64,000 nucleotides of DNA from Arthrobacter sp. ZGTC131 (GCF_002929275.1 NZ_PJIK01000001.1:1-64000), one strand, 5' to 3'; shown: positions 17,781 through 28,398, counted from the stretch's first letter. The notes: generated by a model from the sequence alone, not told the origin. Translations and numbers: made by a program.

Positions 17781-18218
17781 TCAGGAAGACCACACGTAGA
17801 GGCCGGTCCTGCTGTTCTCGTCGACGCTGCCGGCGAGCTCCGCCAACTGCTGGACATACTTCCGGGCGTCCTCGGCGCCGAAGGGCATGTCCTCCTCGGC
17901 CGCCCACCGCTCGGCAACGTCATCGAGGACGTTGCCCTCGCCTTCGGACTCGTAACTGAGCAGCTCAGCGAGCGCCCGGACCATGGCGGCCGGCACACCG
18001 AGGAGGGAGTCGCTGGCGACGTCCACCATGGCAAGTTCATAGTCGGCGCCGGCCGCGTGCACGGCAGCGCCGGCGAGGTCCCCGAGCTGTTCGATTTCAA
18101 AGTCGCTGATGCCGGGAATGCGGACAGCTGCTCCGGCAGCGGCGCCCCCGCCATCCAGCTCTTCGGCGCGCTTGAGGGCATCCTTGTGGGTGGCGACAAA
18201 TATTTCGGTGAAGCCCAT
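17781..18218 (-). CDS. Hypothetical protein
   Basis: A 145-residue acidic soluble protein (MGFTEIFVATHKDALKR ... GLYVWSS) that I do not recognise. The codon bias is that of its neighbours and it has no signal peptide or membrane helix. It stands alone between rpsP and a VOC-family gene; GC-rich flanks give no strong terminator. The even mix of helices and the lack of Cys suggest a small globular cytosolic protein. Function cannot be assigned. Confidence 0.7.
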   Translation of the reverse strand: MGFTEIFVATHKDALKRAEELDGGGAAAGAAVRIPGISDFEIEQLGDLAGAAVHAAGADYELAMVDVASDSLLGVPAAMVRALAELLSYESEGEGNVLDDVAERWAAEEDMPFGAEDARKYVQQLAELAGSVDENSRTGLYVWSS

Positions 18219-18328
18219 GGAGTTCGTCCTCGTTCCGTCGACGGCGTGTGCCCCCGGGCAGCGGCGGCGGCCGCCCGGGCTGTTCGGATTCAGCCTAACC
18301 CACGGCGCACATGCCCGGCCGGAAGGCC

Positions 18329-19204
18329 TTAGCGCACGGCCACGCGGATCCGGTTGCGCCAGGGGTCCTCGAAGCCAAGCTCAGCCCCCGTGTGGTGGGA
18401 GGCGACCCCGGCAACCTTCAGCCGGTCCGCGAGGGCTCCGACGTCGTCACCGGACGGGACTTCAATCAGCACCTCGCCCAGGCCCAGGGTGTCGCGACGC
18501 GGGCCGGCGCCGCGGCTGTTCCAGACATTCATGGCCATGTGGTGGTGGTAGCGGCCGGCCGAAACGAAGAGCGCCTGGCCGTGCCAGCCTGCCGTCTTTT
18601 CGAACCCGAGCGTGCCGACGTAGAAGTCGTGGGCCGACTGGACGTCGCCAACCTGCAGGTGCACGTGCCCAACGCCGGCCCCGGTGCCGCGCTGGCCGTC
18701 CACCGACTCCTGGGTCAGGTGGTCCTGCAGATACCGCTGCGGCGGCAGTGCGAGGCTGTCCATGACGACGTTCTTGCCGTCCCAGTCCCAGGTTTCGCGG
18801 GGGCGGTCCCAGTAGAGCTCAATGCCGTTGCCCTCGGGGTCGCTGAAGTAGAAGGCCTCGCTGACGAGGTGGTCGGCGCTGCCCGTGAAGGACTGCGGCT
18901 CGTACTGTGCAGCGCTGGCCACGGTGGCTGCGAGCGCCGCCTGGTTGTCGAAGAGGAGCGCGGTGTGGAAGAGGCCCGCTTCGCCCCGGCCGGGAACGTT
19001 CAGTCCCGGCGCGGGGGCAAGGTGAACCAGCGGCGTCTGAAGCCGCCCAAGGTAGAGTCCGCCGTCCTGCTCTGCCACGACGTCGAGGCCGAGGGCCCGC
19101 TGGTAGTAGTCGGTCATCAGGTTCATGTCCCCCACCTTGAGCATGACGGTGCCCATGGTGAGATCGGCAGGAAGAAGATCCTGGCTGCTGGATGCTGTTG
19201 TCAT
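18329..19204 (-). CDS. VOC-family dioxygenase/glyoxalase-like protein
   Basis: A 291-residue protein with two vicinal-oxygen-chelate modules, as in catechol-2,3-dioxygenase CatE of Bacillus. Module one: MGTVMLKVGDMNLMTDYYQ, HTALLFDN, DPEGNGIELYWDRP; module two: GHVHLQVGDVQSAHDFY, YHHHMAMNVW. Metal ligands of the His/His/Glu type are plausible in HVHLQVG, YHHHM and the IRVAV end. A palindrome overlapping the promoter (19264-19275) suggests MarR-type control. The substrate is unknown. Confidence 0.8.
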   Translation of the reverse strand: MTTASSSQDLLPADLTMGTVMLKVGDMNLMTDYYQRALGLDVVAEQDGGLYLGRLQTPLVHLAPAPGLNVPGRGEAGLFHTALLFDNQAALAATVASAAQYEPQSFTGSADHLVSEAFYFSDPEGNGIELYWDRPRETWDWDGKNVVMDSLALPPQRYLQDHLTQESVDGQRGTGAGVGHVHLQVGDVQSAHDFYVGTLGFEKTAGWHGQALFVSAGRYHHHMAMNVWNSRGAGPRRDTLGLGEVLIEVPSGDDVGALADRLKVAGVASHHTGAELGFEDPWRNRIRVAVR

Positions 19205-19263
19205 TGAGTACTCCCTGACTCCGCGGCCACCGGATTTCGATGGTCCCTACATCTCTAAATTAC

Positions 19264-19275
19264 TTGAAGCTTCAA
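19264..19275. promoter_or_regulatory. Palindromic operator before VOC gene
   Basis: TTGAAGCTTCAA is a perfect 12-bp palindrome in an AT-rich stretch 60 bases upstream of the VOC start. On the minus strand its TTGAAG could serve as a -35 with ATGTAG 17 bases on, so a bound repressor would block the promoter. MarR-type regulators commonly use such sites at catE-like genes; the regulator is not in the window. Confidence 0.45.
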
Positions 19276-19282
19276 TTTATTC

Positions 19283-20365
19283 CTAACGGACAAGGTTCCC
19301 GCGCAGCACCACGCCTTTCAGGTCGCGGATGGTTTCCGGTTCCGAGCGGGGGTCCTCCGAGCACAGGACCACGTCCGCACTGGCCCCTTCGGCCAGGCCG
19401 TCAGCCCCCAGCCACCGGCGGGCACCCCAGCACGCGGCATCGAGCGCGGCAGCCGCCGGAAGGCCGGCCGCGTGCAGGGTAAGGATCTCGTCGGCTATCC
19501 GGCCGTGCCCGATCACACTGCCGGCATCGGTCCCGGCGAAGACCTGGACCCCGGCCTCGTAGGCTTCCAGGACGCGTTCTTCCCGGCGCTCCCACAGCCC
19601 GCGCATGTGGGCCGCATACCGCGGAAACTTGGCTTCCGCCCGGGCCGCGATGTCCGGGAACGTTGCGATGTTGATGAGCGTGGGAACGATCGGCACCTGC
19701 TGCTCCACGAACCGGGGGATGTGCCGAGGCAAGAGCCCCGTGCCGTGTTCGATGCAGTCGATTCCGGCGTCAAGCATGTCGTCCAGGGTGTCTTCCCCGA
19801 AGCAGTGTGCGGTGACCCGGGCGCCTTCATCGTGGGCGGCGCTGACCGCGTCCCGTACCGCTGCGGCGGGAAACGACGGCGCGAGGTCGCCGGCGTCGCG
19901 GTCGATCCAGTCCCCCACCAGCTTGACCCAGCCGTCCCCGGCCCGTGCCTGCTTCCGTGCCGCCTCCACGAGATCCTCCGGCTCGACCTCCACGGCGAAG
20001 TTGCGCAGGTAGCGCCGCGTCCGGGCGATGTGCCGCCCGGCCCGGATGATCCTCGGAGCATCCGGCGCCTGCTGCAGCCACCGGGTGTCGCTGGCAGCCC
20101 CCGCGTCCCGGACCAGCAGCGTGCCGGCATTCCGGTCCGTCATCGCCTGGGCGTGGGCAACGTCGTCGTCCACGGCACCGGCGGGACCCAGCCCGATGTG
20201 GCAGTGTGCGTCCACGAATCCCGGCAGCACCCAGCCGCCCAGCACCACGTCCGGGCCTTCGGGCGGCCGCTCGAAGGTCAGCCGGCCGTCCACGGCCCAG
20301 AGCCCGTGCCGCTCCTGGTCCGGGGCTGTGAGCACGGTTCCGCTGAATTCGATGATGCGCGCCAT
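19283..20365 (-). CDS. Amidohydrolase family protein
   Basis: A 360-residue metal-dependent hydrolase of the imidazolonepropionase/prolidase-like group. The metal-binding HxH is in PGFVDAHCHIGLGP; further ligands are the Lys in GWVKLVGDW, His in RVTAHCFGEDT and EHGTG, and Asp in VFAGTDAGSVIGHG. Small N- and C-terminal beta-strands flank the barrel. It lies 78 bases upstream of the VOC gene on the same strand but with a promoter between. Substrate unknown. Confidence 0.85.
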   Translation of the reverse strand: MARIIEFSGTVLTAPDQERHGLWAVDGRLTFERPPEGPDVVLGGWVLPGFVDAHCHIGLGPAGAVDDDVAHAQAMTDRNAGTLLVRDAGAASDTRWLQQAPDAPRIIRAGRHIARTRRYLRNFAVEVEPEDLVEAARKQARAGDGWVKLVGDWIDRDAGDLAPSFPAAAVRDAVSAAHDEGARVTAHCFGEDTLDDMLDAGIDCIEHGTGLLPRHIPRFVEQQVPIVPTLINIATFPDIAARAEAKFPRYAAHMRGLWERREERVLEAYEAGVQVFAGTDAGSVIGHGRIADEILTLHAAGLPAAAALDAACWGARRWLGADGLAEGASADVVLCSEDPRSEPETIRDLKGVVLRGNLVR

Positions 20366-20486
20366 GCCTCCAGCCTAATCCGCCCTTGGCCGGGGCATGG
20401 GCGCCATCCCCGGCCCGCTGTCACCCGCAGTCACACCGGACATGACGGGCACAGGCCCGCTGCCCTGTGGTAGCTTCGTCTACGAC

Positions 20487-20574
20487 CACACGGGTGCCCC
20501 TGCAGGGGCTGAGATCGGGCTAGCGCAGCCTGCGACCGTTGAACCTGTCCGGGTAATGCCGGCGAAGGAAGTGA
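20487..20574 (+). ncRNA. TPP riboswitch (THI element)
   Basis: The conserved thi-box is clear: ACGGGTGCCC, then GGGGCTGAGA, then CCGTTGAACCTG, CCGGGTAATGCC and GGCGAAGGAAG. It lies immediately before thiC. The 3' strand of P1 (GAAGTG) overlaps the thiC ribosome-binding region about 10 bases before the ATG, and no U-tract follows, so thiamine diphosphate probably represses translation. Confidence 0.95.
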
Positions 20575-20581
20575 GCAGTAA

Positions 20582-22384
<1,803 letters not shown>

Positions 22385-22441
22385 CGGCTCTTTGGGCGTC
22401 CCGTCCGGCTCGCATTGGGGGCCGGCCGGACGGGGTCGTGG

Positions 22442-22516
22442 CACCCGGGGTCCGGAGGCGCAGGGGCCCGCCGGGGTCCGGGGCACCCCGGGGTCCGGGG
22501 CACGCCGGGGTCAGGA
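22442..22516. repeat. GC-rich 17-bp tandem repeats after thiC
   Basis: Two full adjacent copies (22470-22486 and 22487-22503) that differ at one base, unit CCGGGGTCCGGGGCAC plus one, with degenerate partial copies on either side. It lies between the convergent thiC and hydrolase genes and includes the last bases of the hydrolase region. It may fold strongly and act as a bidirectional terminator. Confidence 0.75.
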
Positions 22517-23245
22517 GGCCCGCGGCTGCTGCCGCCGGCTGACCTCGGCGATAAACGACCGGATGAAACGGTCTCCCTCGGGAGTATCCTGGGGCCGGTG
22601 CCCGCCCGCAGCAGTGCGGTGCTGGGCGCCGGTCTCCCGCAGGTAGCCGGCGATTTCCTCGTACAGGGGCTCCCACCCGCCGGTGAGGACGAGGGTGGGG
22701 ACGCCGGGCACGATCTGCAGCGGAGCCTGCCAGGGCGGCGCCTGCAAACGCAGCCGCCTGGCCGCCCGCCGTGCCTCGGGAGTACTGGGGTCTGGGGCGT
22801 CCGCGGCAAACGCCCGCCGGACGAACTCCCGCTCATAGTCGTCGTCGCCGAGCTGGTGCCGGACATCGAACAGGGGCTCCATCAGTGCCCGGTGGGCAGC
22901 CGTGGCCGGCAGTTCGGCGGTCAGCGACAGGCAGGCCGGCTCCACCAGCGTCAGCGAGAACACGAGGTCGGGGCGTTCAACGGCGGCCATCATCGCGGCA
23001 ATGGCACCCTGGGAATGTGCCACGACATGTCCGCCGGCAGCGCCGCGGCCGTCATCCGCGAGTGAGCGCAGCACAATCCGGGCGTCAGCGGCGAAATCAG
23101 TTTCCAGGGGCTCGGCCTCGGCGTCGAAGCCGTGCCGGCGCAGGAACAGGGCGTCGTACTGCAGGGCCATCCCGTGCTGGCGCGGCCAAGCGGCGGAGCC
23201 GAAGTTCCCGGCACCGTGGACGAACACTACCCGCTGCTTAAACAT
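22511..23245 (-). CDS. Alpha/beta hydrolase
   Basis: A 244-residue serine hydrolase. It begins MFKQRVVFVHGAGNFGS (oxyanion strand) and has the nucleophile elbow VVAHSQGAIAAM, a late Asp region (VPGVPTLVLTGGWEPLY) and a C-terminal His (AAGGHRPQD). The start at 23245 is chosen because the preceding in-frame residues are basic and unconserved. No signal peptide is seen, so it is probably cytosolic. It is convergent with thiC and follows ffh. Substrate unknown. Confidence 0.8.
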   Translation of the reverse strand: MFKQRVVFVHGAGNFGSAAWPRQHGMALQYDALFLRRHGFDAEAEPLETDFAADARIVLRSLADDGRGAAGGHVVAHSQGAIAAMMAAVERPDLVFSLTLVEPACLSLTAELPATAAHRALMEPLFDVRHQLGDDDYEREFVRRAFAADAPDPSTPEARRAARRLRLQAPPWQAPLQIVPGVPTLVLTGGWEPLYEEIAGYLRETGAQHRTAAGGHRPQDTPEGDRFIRSFIAEVSRRQQPRAS

Positions 23246-23300
23246 GACCCAACCATATGGCAGCGGTCTGACATCAGCGCCGGCCGACATGACCGTGCGC

Positions 23301-24875
23301 CTATTTGCCGCCCAGGAACTTGTCAAAACCCTTGGGGAGGTTCAGCTGTGACGGGTCGAAGTCGCCGCCCTGCTGGCCGAAGGCAGCCCCGGTGGGGAGC
23401 GCCTTGGCGGCGCTGGCACGCCGGGCCTCCGCGTCACGGAGCTCCTGGGCCGCCTTGGCGGGGTTGCCGGACCGGGCCTTCTTCTTCGGCGCGTTCTTGG
23501 CACCCTTGCGCGCACCGCCGCCCGGTCCCATGCCCGGCATGCCGGGCATGCCGCCGCCCTGGGCCATCTTCTTCATCATCTTCTGGGCCTGCGCGAAGCG
23601 CTCGAGCAGCCCGTTGACCTCGGAGACATGGACGCCCGAGCCCTTGGCGATACGGGCGCGCCGCGAGCCGTTGATGATCTTCGGTGCCAGACGCTCGTGC
23701 GGAGTCATGGAGCGGACAATCGCCTCGACACGGTCGATCTCGCGCTCATCGAACTGCTCCAGCTGCTGGCGGATGTTCTGCGCGCCGGGCATCATCATGA
23801 GCATTTTCTTCATGGAGCCCATGTTGCGGATCTGCTGCATCTGGGCGAGGAAGTCATCCAGCGTGAAGTCTTCCTGGTCGGCGAACTTCTTCGCCATCCG
23901 GGCAGCTTCGTCCTTGTCCCAGGACTTCTCCGCCTGCTCGATCAGGGTGAGGACGTCACCCATGTCAAGGATGCGGGACGCCATACGGTCCGGGTGGAAC
24001 AGCTCGAAGTCGTCCAGGCCTTCGCCGGTGGACGCGAACATCACGGGCTTGCCGGTGACCGACGCGACCGAAAGCGCGGCACCGCCGCGGGCGTCGCCGT
24101 CGAGCTTTGACAGGACGATGCCGGTGAAGTTGACGCCTTCGTCGAAGGCCATCGCCGTGTTGACGGCGTCCTGGCCGATCATGGCATCGATCACGAAGAG
24201 GACTTCGTTGGGGACGATGGCCCGCCGGATCTGGCGTGCCTGTTCCATCATGTCGGCGTCCACGCCGAGGCGCCCGGCGGTGTCAACGATGACGACGTCG
24301 TGCAGCTTCTGGCGGGCCTCCTCCACGCCGGCCCGGGCGACGGCGACGGGGTCGCCTGCCGGGTGCTCCAGCTCGGAGGTGGCGCCCGGGTGCGGGGCGA
24401 AGACCGGGACGCCGGCGCGCTGGCCGACGACCTGCAACTGCGTCACGGCGTTGGGCCGCTGGAGGTCGGCGGCCACCAGGATGGGGCTGTGACCCTGCCC
24501 CTTGAGCCACTTGGAGAGCTTGCCGGCGAGGGTGGTCTTGCCGGCGCCTTGGAGGCCGGCAAGCATGATGATAGTGGGTCCGGTCTTGGCCAGCCGGATG
24601 CGGCGCGTTTCTCCGCCGAGGATTTCAACGAGCTCCTCGTTGACGATCTTCACGATCTGCTGGCTCGGGTTCAGTGCCCCGGAGACCTCGGCGCCGAGCG
24701 CGCGCTCACGGACCTGGCCGGTGAACTCCCGCACCACGGGCACGGCAACATCGGCGTCCAGCAGGGCTCGGCGGATCTCGCGGACTGTGGCATCGACGTC
24801 GGCCTCGGTGAGGCGGCCCTTGCCACGGAGATTCTTGAAGGTTGCTGTCAACCGGTCAGAGAGTGAATTGAACAC
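23301..24875 (-). CDS. ffh: Signal recognition particle protein Ffh
   Basis: A 524-residue SRP54 GTPase that binds signal sequences and 4.5S RNA and targets ribosomes to the membrane through FtsY (31046). N domain to ~90; G domain with GLQGAGKTTLAGKL, DTAGRLGVDADMM and SKLDGDARGG; Met-rich M domain from about 330 (GSMKKMLMMMPGAQ, MPGMPGMGPGG). The GTG start at 24875 (VFNSLSDRLTATFKNL) fits the family; the frame is open to 25034 but would overlap the divergent zwf promoter. In mycobacteria ffh follows amt-glnB-glnD; glnD is absent here. Confidence 0.96.
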   Translation of the reverse strand: MFNSLSDRLTATFKNLRGKGRLTEADVDATVREIRRALLDADVAVPVVREFTGQVRERALGAEVSGALNPSQQIVKIVNEELVEILGGETRRIRLAKTGPTIIMLAGLQGAGKTTLAGKLSKWLKGQGHSPILVAADLQRPNAVTQLQVVGQRAGVPVFAPHPGATSELEHPAGDPVAVARAGVEEARQKLHDVVIVDTAGRLGVDADMMEQARQIRRAIVPNEVLFVIDAMIGQDAVNTAMAFDEGVNFTGIVLSKLDGDARGGAALSVASVTGKPVMFASTGEGLDDFELFHPDRMASRILDMGDVLTLIEQAEKSWDKDEAARMAKKFADQEDFTLDDFLAQMQQIRNMGSMKKMLMMMPGAQNIRQQLEQFDEREIDRVEAIVRSMTPHERLAPKIINGSRRARIAKGSGVHVSEVNGLLERFAQAQKMMKKMAQGGGMPGMPGMGPGGGARKGAKNAPKKKARSGNPAKAAQELRDAEARRASAAKALPTGAAFGQQGGDFDPSQLNLPKGFDKFLGGK

Positions 24876-25018
24876 GCGCCGTGCACTTCTTTCAGTGGAT
24901 GTACGGATGGCGGCCCTGCGGCACACCAGCGTCTCAGCCGTTGTTTCCAACTGCGTCGACGACGGGACTCGACTATCTAGGGTACCAAGACACGCCTTCA
25001 AGATGGCATGCTGGCAAG

Positions 25019-26425
25019 GTGACGAGCCAAACAACTGTAAAAACCCTGCTCATCCTCGGCGCCACCGGCGACCTTACCGGCCGGCTGCTGTTGCCCGGCC
25101 TTGCCCGTCTTGGGGCCAAAGGCCGTGCGGGCGGGCTCAAACTCGTGGGCGCCGGATCTGACCCGTGGACGCAGGAACAGTGGCTGGAGCGGATTGACAA
25201 GGCCTTCGCCGACGCCCACGCCGGGGCCGATGCCGGCGGCAAAGCCGAACTGGAACGCGTCCGTGAATCTACCCGCTACGCCCAGGCCGACGTCACGGCG
25301 GAGGGCGAACTTGCCACGCTGCTGGCGTCGTTGGAAGGGCCCGTGGCCGTCTACTTCGCCCTGCCGCCCCAGGTCAGCGAGAAGGCCTGCCAGGTACTTG
25401 CCCCGGACCAGGTCCCTGCCGGAACGCGGTTCGTCATGGAAAAGCCCTTCGGCTCCGGCGAGGAGTCAGCGCGCGAGCTGAACCGGACCCTGCTGACCCT
25501 GGTGCCCGAGGACCACATCCACCGCGTGGACCATTTCCTCGGCAAAGCCACGGTCCTGAACATCCTGGGGCTCCGGTTTGCCAACAATTTCCTCGAACCG
25601 GTCTGGAACCGGGTGCACATCGCCAAGGTGGAGATCATTTTTGACGAGGATCTCGCCCTGGAAGGGCGGGCACGCTATTACGACAACGCCGGCGCCCTGC
25701 GGGACATGATCCAAAGCCATCTGCTGCAGATCATGGCCCTGATGACGATCGAGCCGCCGGCCACGATCGGCGAGCGCGATCTGCGCGACGCCGTGGCCAC
25801 TGTCCTCCGTGCCAGCAGCATCAAGCCGCCCTACGGGACCAGCACGCGGCGCGCGCGCTACGGGGCCGGCAACATCGGCGGCAGGGCCGTTCCCGATTAC
25901 GTCAAAGAGGAGGGCGTCGATCCGGCACTCAACACGGAGACGCTCGCCGAGGTCCAGGTCGACATCGACAACTGGCGGTGGAAGGGAGTGCCCTTCGTCC
26001 TGCGGTCCGGCAAGGCACTCGGCGCCAAGCGCAAGGAAGCGGTGGTCACGTTCCGCCCGGTTCCGCACCTGCCCGGAGGATTTACGGGCCAGGACTCTCC
26101 CAACCAGCTCCGGATCGGCTTTGGGCCGGACACCCTCCGGCTCGACGTCGACGTCAACGGGCCGGGAGACATCTTCAGCCTGGACCGCGCCGCCCTCGTT
26201 GCAGAGCTGAATGCGTCGGACCTGCTGCCGTACGGCGAAGTCCTTGAGGGCGTCCTGCACGGCGACCCGCTCCTTTCGGTCCGGGGTGACACCGCCGAAG
26301 AATGCTGGCGGATCGTCGATCCCGTACTCCTGGCCTGGTCCAGGGGCGAAGTCCCGCTGGAAGAGTACGACGCCGGCACATCGGGCCCGGTGGGCTGGCC
26401 AGGTTCCGGTTCGGTCACCGGATAG
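25019..26425 (+). CDS. zwf: Glucose-6-phosphate dehydrogenase family protein
   Basis: A 468-residue G6PD-family enzyme (glucose-6-phosphate to 6-phosphogluconolactone, reducing NADP). The Rossmann motif is LILGATGDLTGRLLLPGL; the substrate/catalytic segment is HRVDHFLGK (usual RIDHYLGK), with EKPFG before it. The GTG at 25019 (VTSQTTVKTLLILG) is the best start; the frame is open to 24881 through unconserved residues. It stands alone and divergent from ffh, not in a zwf-opcA-pgl cluster, so it may be a second copy. Substitution of Tyr by Phe in the catalytic motif is mild. Confidence 0.85.
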   Translation: MTSQTTVKTLLILGATGDLTGRLLLPGLARLGAKGRAGGLKLVGAGSDPWTQEQWLERIDKAFADAHAGADAGGKAELERVRESTRYAQADVTAEGELATLLASLEGPVAVYFALPPQVSEKACQVLAPDQVPAGTRFVMEKPFGSGEESARELNRTLLTLVPEDHIHRVDHFLGKATVLNILGLRFANNFLEPVWNRVHIAKVEIIFDEDLALEGRARYYDNAGALRDMIQSHLLQIMALMTIEPPATIGERDLRDAVATVLRASSIKPPYGTSTRRARYGAGNIGGRAVPDYVKEEGVDPALNTETLAEVQVDIDNWRWKGVPFVLRSGKALGAKRKEAVVTFRPVPHLPGGFTGQDSPNQLRIGFGPDTLRLDVDVNGPGDIFSLDRAALVAELNASDLLPYGEVLEGVLHGDPLLSVRGDTAEECWRIVDPVLLAWSRGEVPLEEYDAGTSGPVGWPGSGSVTG

Positions 26426-26440
26426 TTCAGCCAGGGCCGC

Positions 26441-26499
26441 CAGGTCCGGACGCGCAGGTCCCGGACACGCAGGTCCCGGACACGCAGGTCCCGGACACG
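26441..26499. repeat. 15-bp tandem repeats after zwf
   Basis: Three perfect copies of CAGGTCCCGGACACG (26455-26469, 26470-26484, 26485-26499) preceded by a 14-bp degenerate copy at 26441. The array starts 16 bases after the zwf stop and runs directly into the terminator. Confidence 0.9.
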
Positions 26500-26500
26500 C

Positions 26501-26537
26501 AACAGGGCCGGCCACCGTAATGGTGACCGGCCCTGTT
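26501..26537. terminator. Terminator between zwf and glnB
   Basis: AACAGGGCCGGCCACC (26501-26516) pairs with 26522-26537 (one mismatch) around GTAAT, with TTTG following. It lies between convergent genes and can serve both. Confidence 0.85.
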
Positions 26538-26592
26538 TGCATCCCGTTGGGCTGGGACTGTGCTGCAGACTGTGCGTATTCAGACGCTGCGG

Positions 26593-26931
26593 CTAGATGG
26601 CCGCTACGCCCCGTTCGCCGGTCCGGACCCGCACCGCTTCAAATACGTCCACCGTCCAGACCTTGCCGTCGCCGGCCCGGCCCGTGTTGGAGCTGGAGAT
26701 GATGACATCCAGGATGTCGTCAGCCTGTTCGTCCGTGGCCAGGACCTCTACGCGGATCTTGGGGAGCAGGTCCACGTTGTACTCTGCGCCGCGGTAGACC
26801 TCGGTGTAGCCCCGCTGACGCCCGTAGCCGCTGGCGGCACTGACCGTCAGGCCCTGGACCCCGTAGGCCTCCAGGCCTTCCCGGATGGATTCAAGCTTCT
26901 CCGGACGGACGATTGCTGTAATCAGTTTCAT
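26593..26931 (-). CDS. glnB: Nitrogen regulatory protein PII
   Basis: A 112-residue PII signal protein that senses 2-oxoglutarate and ATP/ADP and gates ammonium uptake by AmtB. It has MKLITAIVRPEKLESI, the T-loop GYTEVYRGAEY with the modifiable Tyr51, and TGRAGDGKVWT (ATP site). It overlaps the amtB stop by ATGA. Since no glnD lies next to it, the enzyme that would modify Tyr51 is not evident here. Confidence 0.95.
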   Translation of the reverse strand: MKLITAIVRPEKLESIREGLEAYGVQGLTVSAASGYGRQRGYTEVYRGAEYNVDLLPKIRVEVLATDEQADDILDVIISSSNTGRAGDGKVWTVDVFEAVRVRTGERGVAAI

Positions 26932-28289
26932 GCCCCCACGCTTTCCTTGCCTGATGCTGCTTCTGCCTTGCCGCTGGCGGTGCCCGCAGGAACCGCGTCG
27001 GTGCCACTCGTCGGGGTGTTGCCGGTGATCAGTTCATGCAGCGGTTGGAAGCTGCCGCCGTGGCCGCCGACTCCAAACTCGTAGGCGGTCTCGGCGTGCA
27101 GGCTGAGGTCCACGCCCACAACTTCCTGCTCCTGGGAGACCCGGAAGCCCATGGTCTTGTGGATGGCCAGTGCGATCAGTGCGGTGAGGATCGCAGAGTA
27201 TGCGATGGCGATGCCGGCCGCTGCGAGCTGGGCCCAGAGCTGGGTCAGGCCGCCGCCATAGAAGAGGCCGCCGCCAACGCCGTCGGCGGGAAGGGCGATG
27301 AAGCCCAGGGCCACGGTGCCGATGATGCCCGAAACGAGGTGGACGCCGACAACATCCAGGGAGTCATCGAAGCCCCAGCGGAACTTGAGCCCGACTGCCA
27401 GGGCGGAGGCGGCACCGGCCACGAGGCCGAGTCCGAGCGCGCCGACGGGGCTGACGTTTGCACAGGCCGGGGTGATGGCGACGAGGCCGGCAACCACGCC
27501 GGACGCTGCGCCGAGTGAGGTCGGGTGACCGTCGCGGATGCGCTCGGTGATGAGCCAGCCCAGCATTGCTGCTGCCGGAGCCGCGAGGGTGTTGACCCAG
27601 ATCAGACCGCCCTGCTCTGCCGTGGTGGCCGCGCCGCCGTTGAAGCCGAACCAGCCGAACCAAAGGATGGCCGCGCCGAGCATCACAAACGGGATGTTGT
27701 GCGGGCGGTGGTTCGGGTCCTTGCCGAAGCCCTTACGGTTGCCGATGATCAGGACCAGGACAAGTGCCGCGACGCCGGCGTTGATGTGGACCACGGTGCC
27801 GCCGGCGAAGTCAATCGCCGGGCCGAGCGCCTTGCCGATTGCGCCTTCGGCGCCAAACAGCCCGCCACCCCAGACCATGTAGGCGAGGGGGCAGTAGACC
27901 AGCGTGACCCAGACAGGCACGAAGACGCTCCAGGCGCCGAACTTGGCGCGGTCTGCGATGGCGCCGCTGATCAGTGCCACGGTGATGATTGCGAAGGTGG
28001 CTGCGTAGCCCACCTTGATGAGGCCGTCAGGGGTAGTGATGCCCTCGAGGCCGAACGTTGCGAACGGGTTCCCGACAATCTGCAGGAATCCCTCGCCGGA
28101 GCTCATCGAAGCGCCCCAGAGTACCCACACCACACCAACCATGCCGATGGAGATGAAGCTCATCATCATCATGTTCAGTGCAGCTTTGGCGCGCGTCATG
28201 CCGCCGTAGAAAAATGCCAGACCTGGTGTCATGAACAGCACGAGTGCCGCCGAAACCATGAGCCATACGTGACCTGCGGTAAGTTCCAT
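26928..28289 (-). CDS. amtB: Ammonium transporter
   Basis: A 453-residue Amt channel with eleven predicted membrane helices. Family signatures are GLAFFYGGMTRAKAALNM, DFAGGTVVHINAGVAALVL and DVVGVHLVSGIIG (pore His). An extracytoplasmic N terminus is followed by a Ser/Ala-rich cytoplasmic tail of ~30 residues. It is cotranscribed with glnB. Upstream, 28399-28467, are candidate GlnR boxes, so nitrogen limitation is the likely inducer. Confidence 0.95.
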   Translation of the reverse strand: MELTAGHVWLMVSAALVLFMTPGLAFFYGGMTRAKAALNMMMMSFISIGMVGVVWVLWGASMSSGEGFLQIVGNPFATFGLEGITTPDGLIKVGYAATFAIITVALISGAIADRAKFGAWSVFVPVWVTLVYCPLAYMVWGGGLFGAEGAIGKALGPAIDFAGGTVVHINAGVAALVLVLIIGNRKGFGKDPNHRPHNIPFVMLGAAILWFGWFGFNGGAATTAEQGGLIWVNTLAAPAAAMLGWLITERIRDGHPTSLGAASGVVAGLVAITPACANVSPVGALGLGLVAGAASALAVGLKFRWGFDDSLDVVGVHLVSGIIGTVALGFIALPADGVGGGLFYGGGLTQLWAQLAAAGIAIAYSAILTALIALAIHKTMGFRVSQEQEVVGVDLSLHAETAYEFGVGGHGGSFQPLHELITGNTPTSGTDAVPAGTASGKAEAASGKESVGA

Positions 28290-28398
28290 GGTGCACGTCC
28301 TCCCTTGATCGAATGCTGCGGAGTGATCCGCCTGCCCAACGCCTTTTGCGTCCTAAGTAAAGTTTTGCCGCGCTGTGTTTCGCTGGCGGAGGATTTAG

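Noticed and set aside
24881-25018. Longer zwf N terminus starting at ATG 24881
   Set aside because: The 46 extra residues are unlike the family and cross the promoter region shared with ffh.
26441-26499. Possible CRISPR from regularly spaced repeats
   Set aside because: Units are 15 bp and directly abutting with no spacers and no cas genes.
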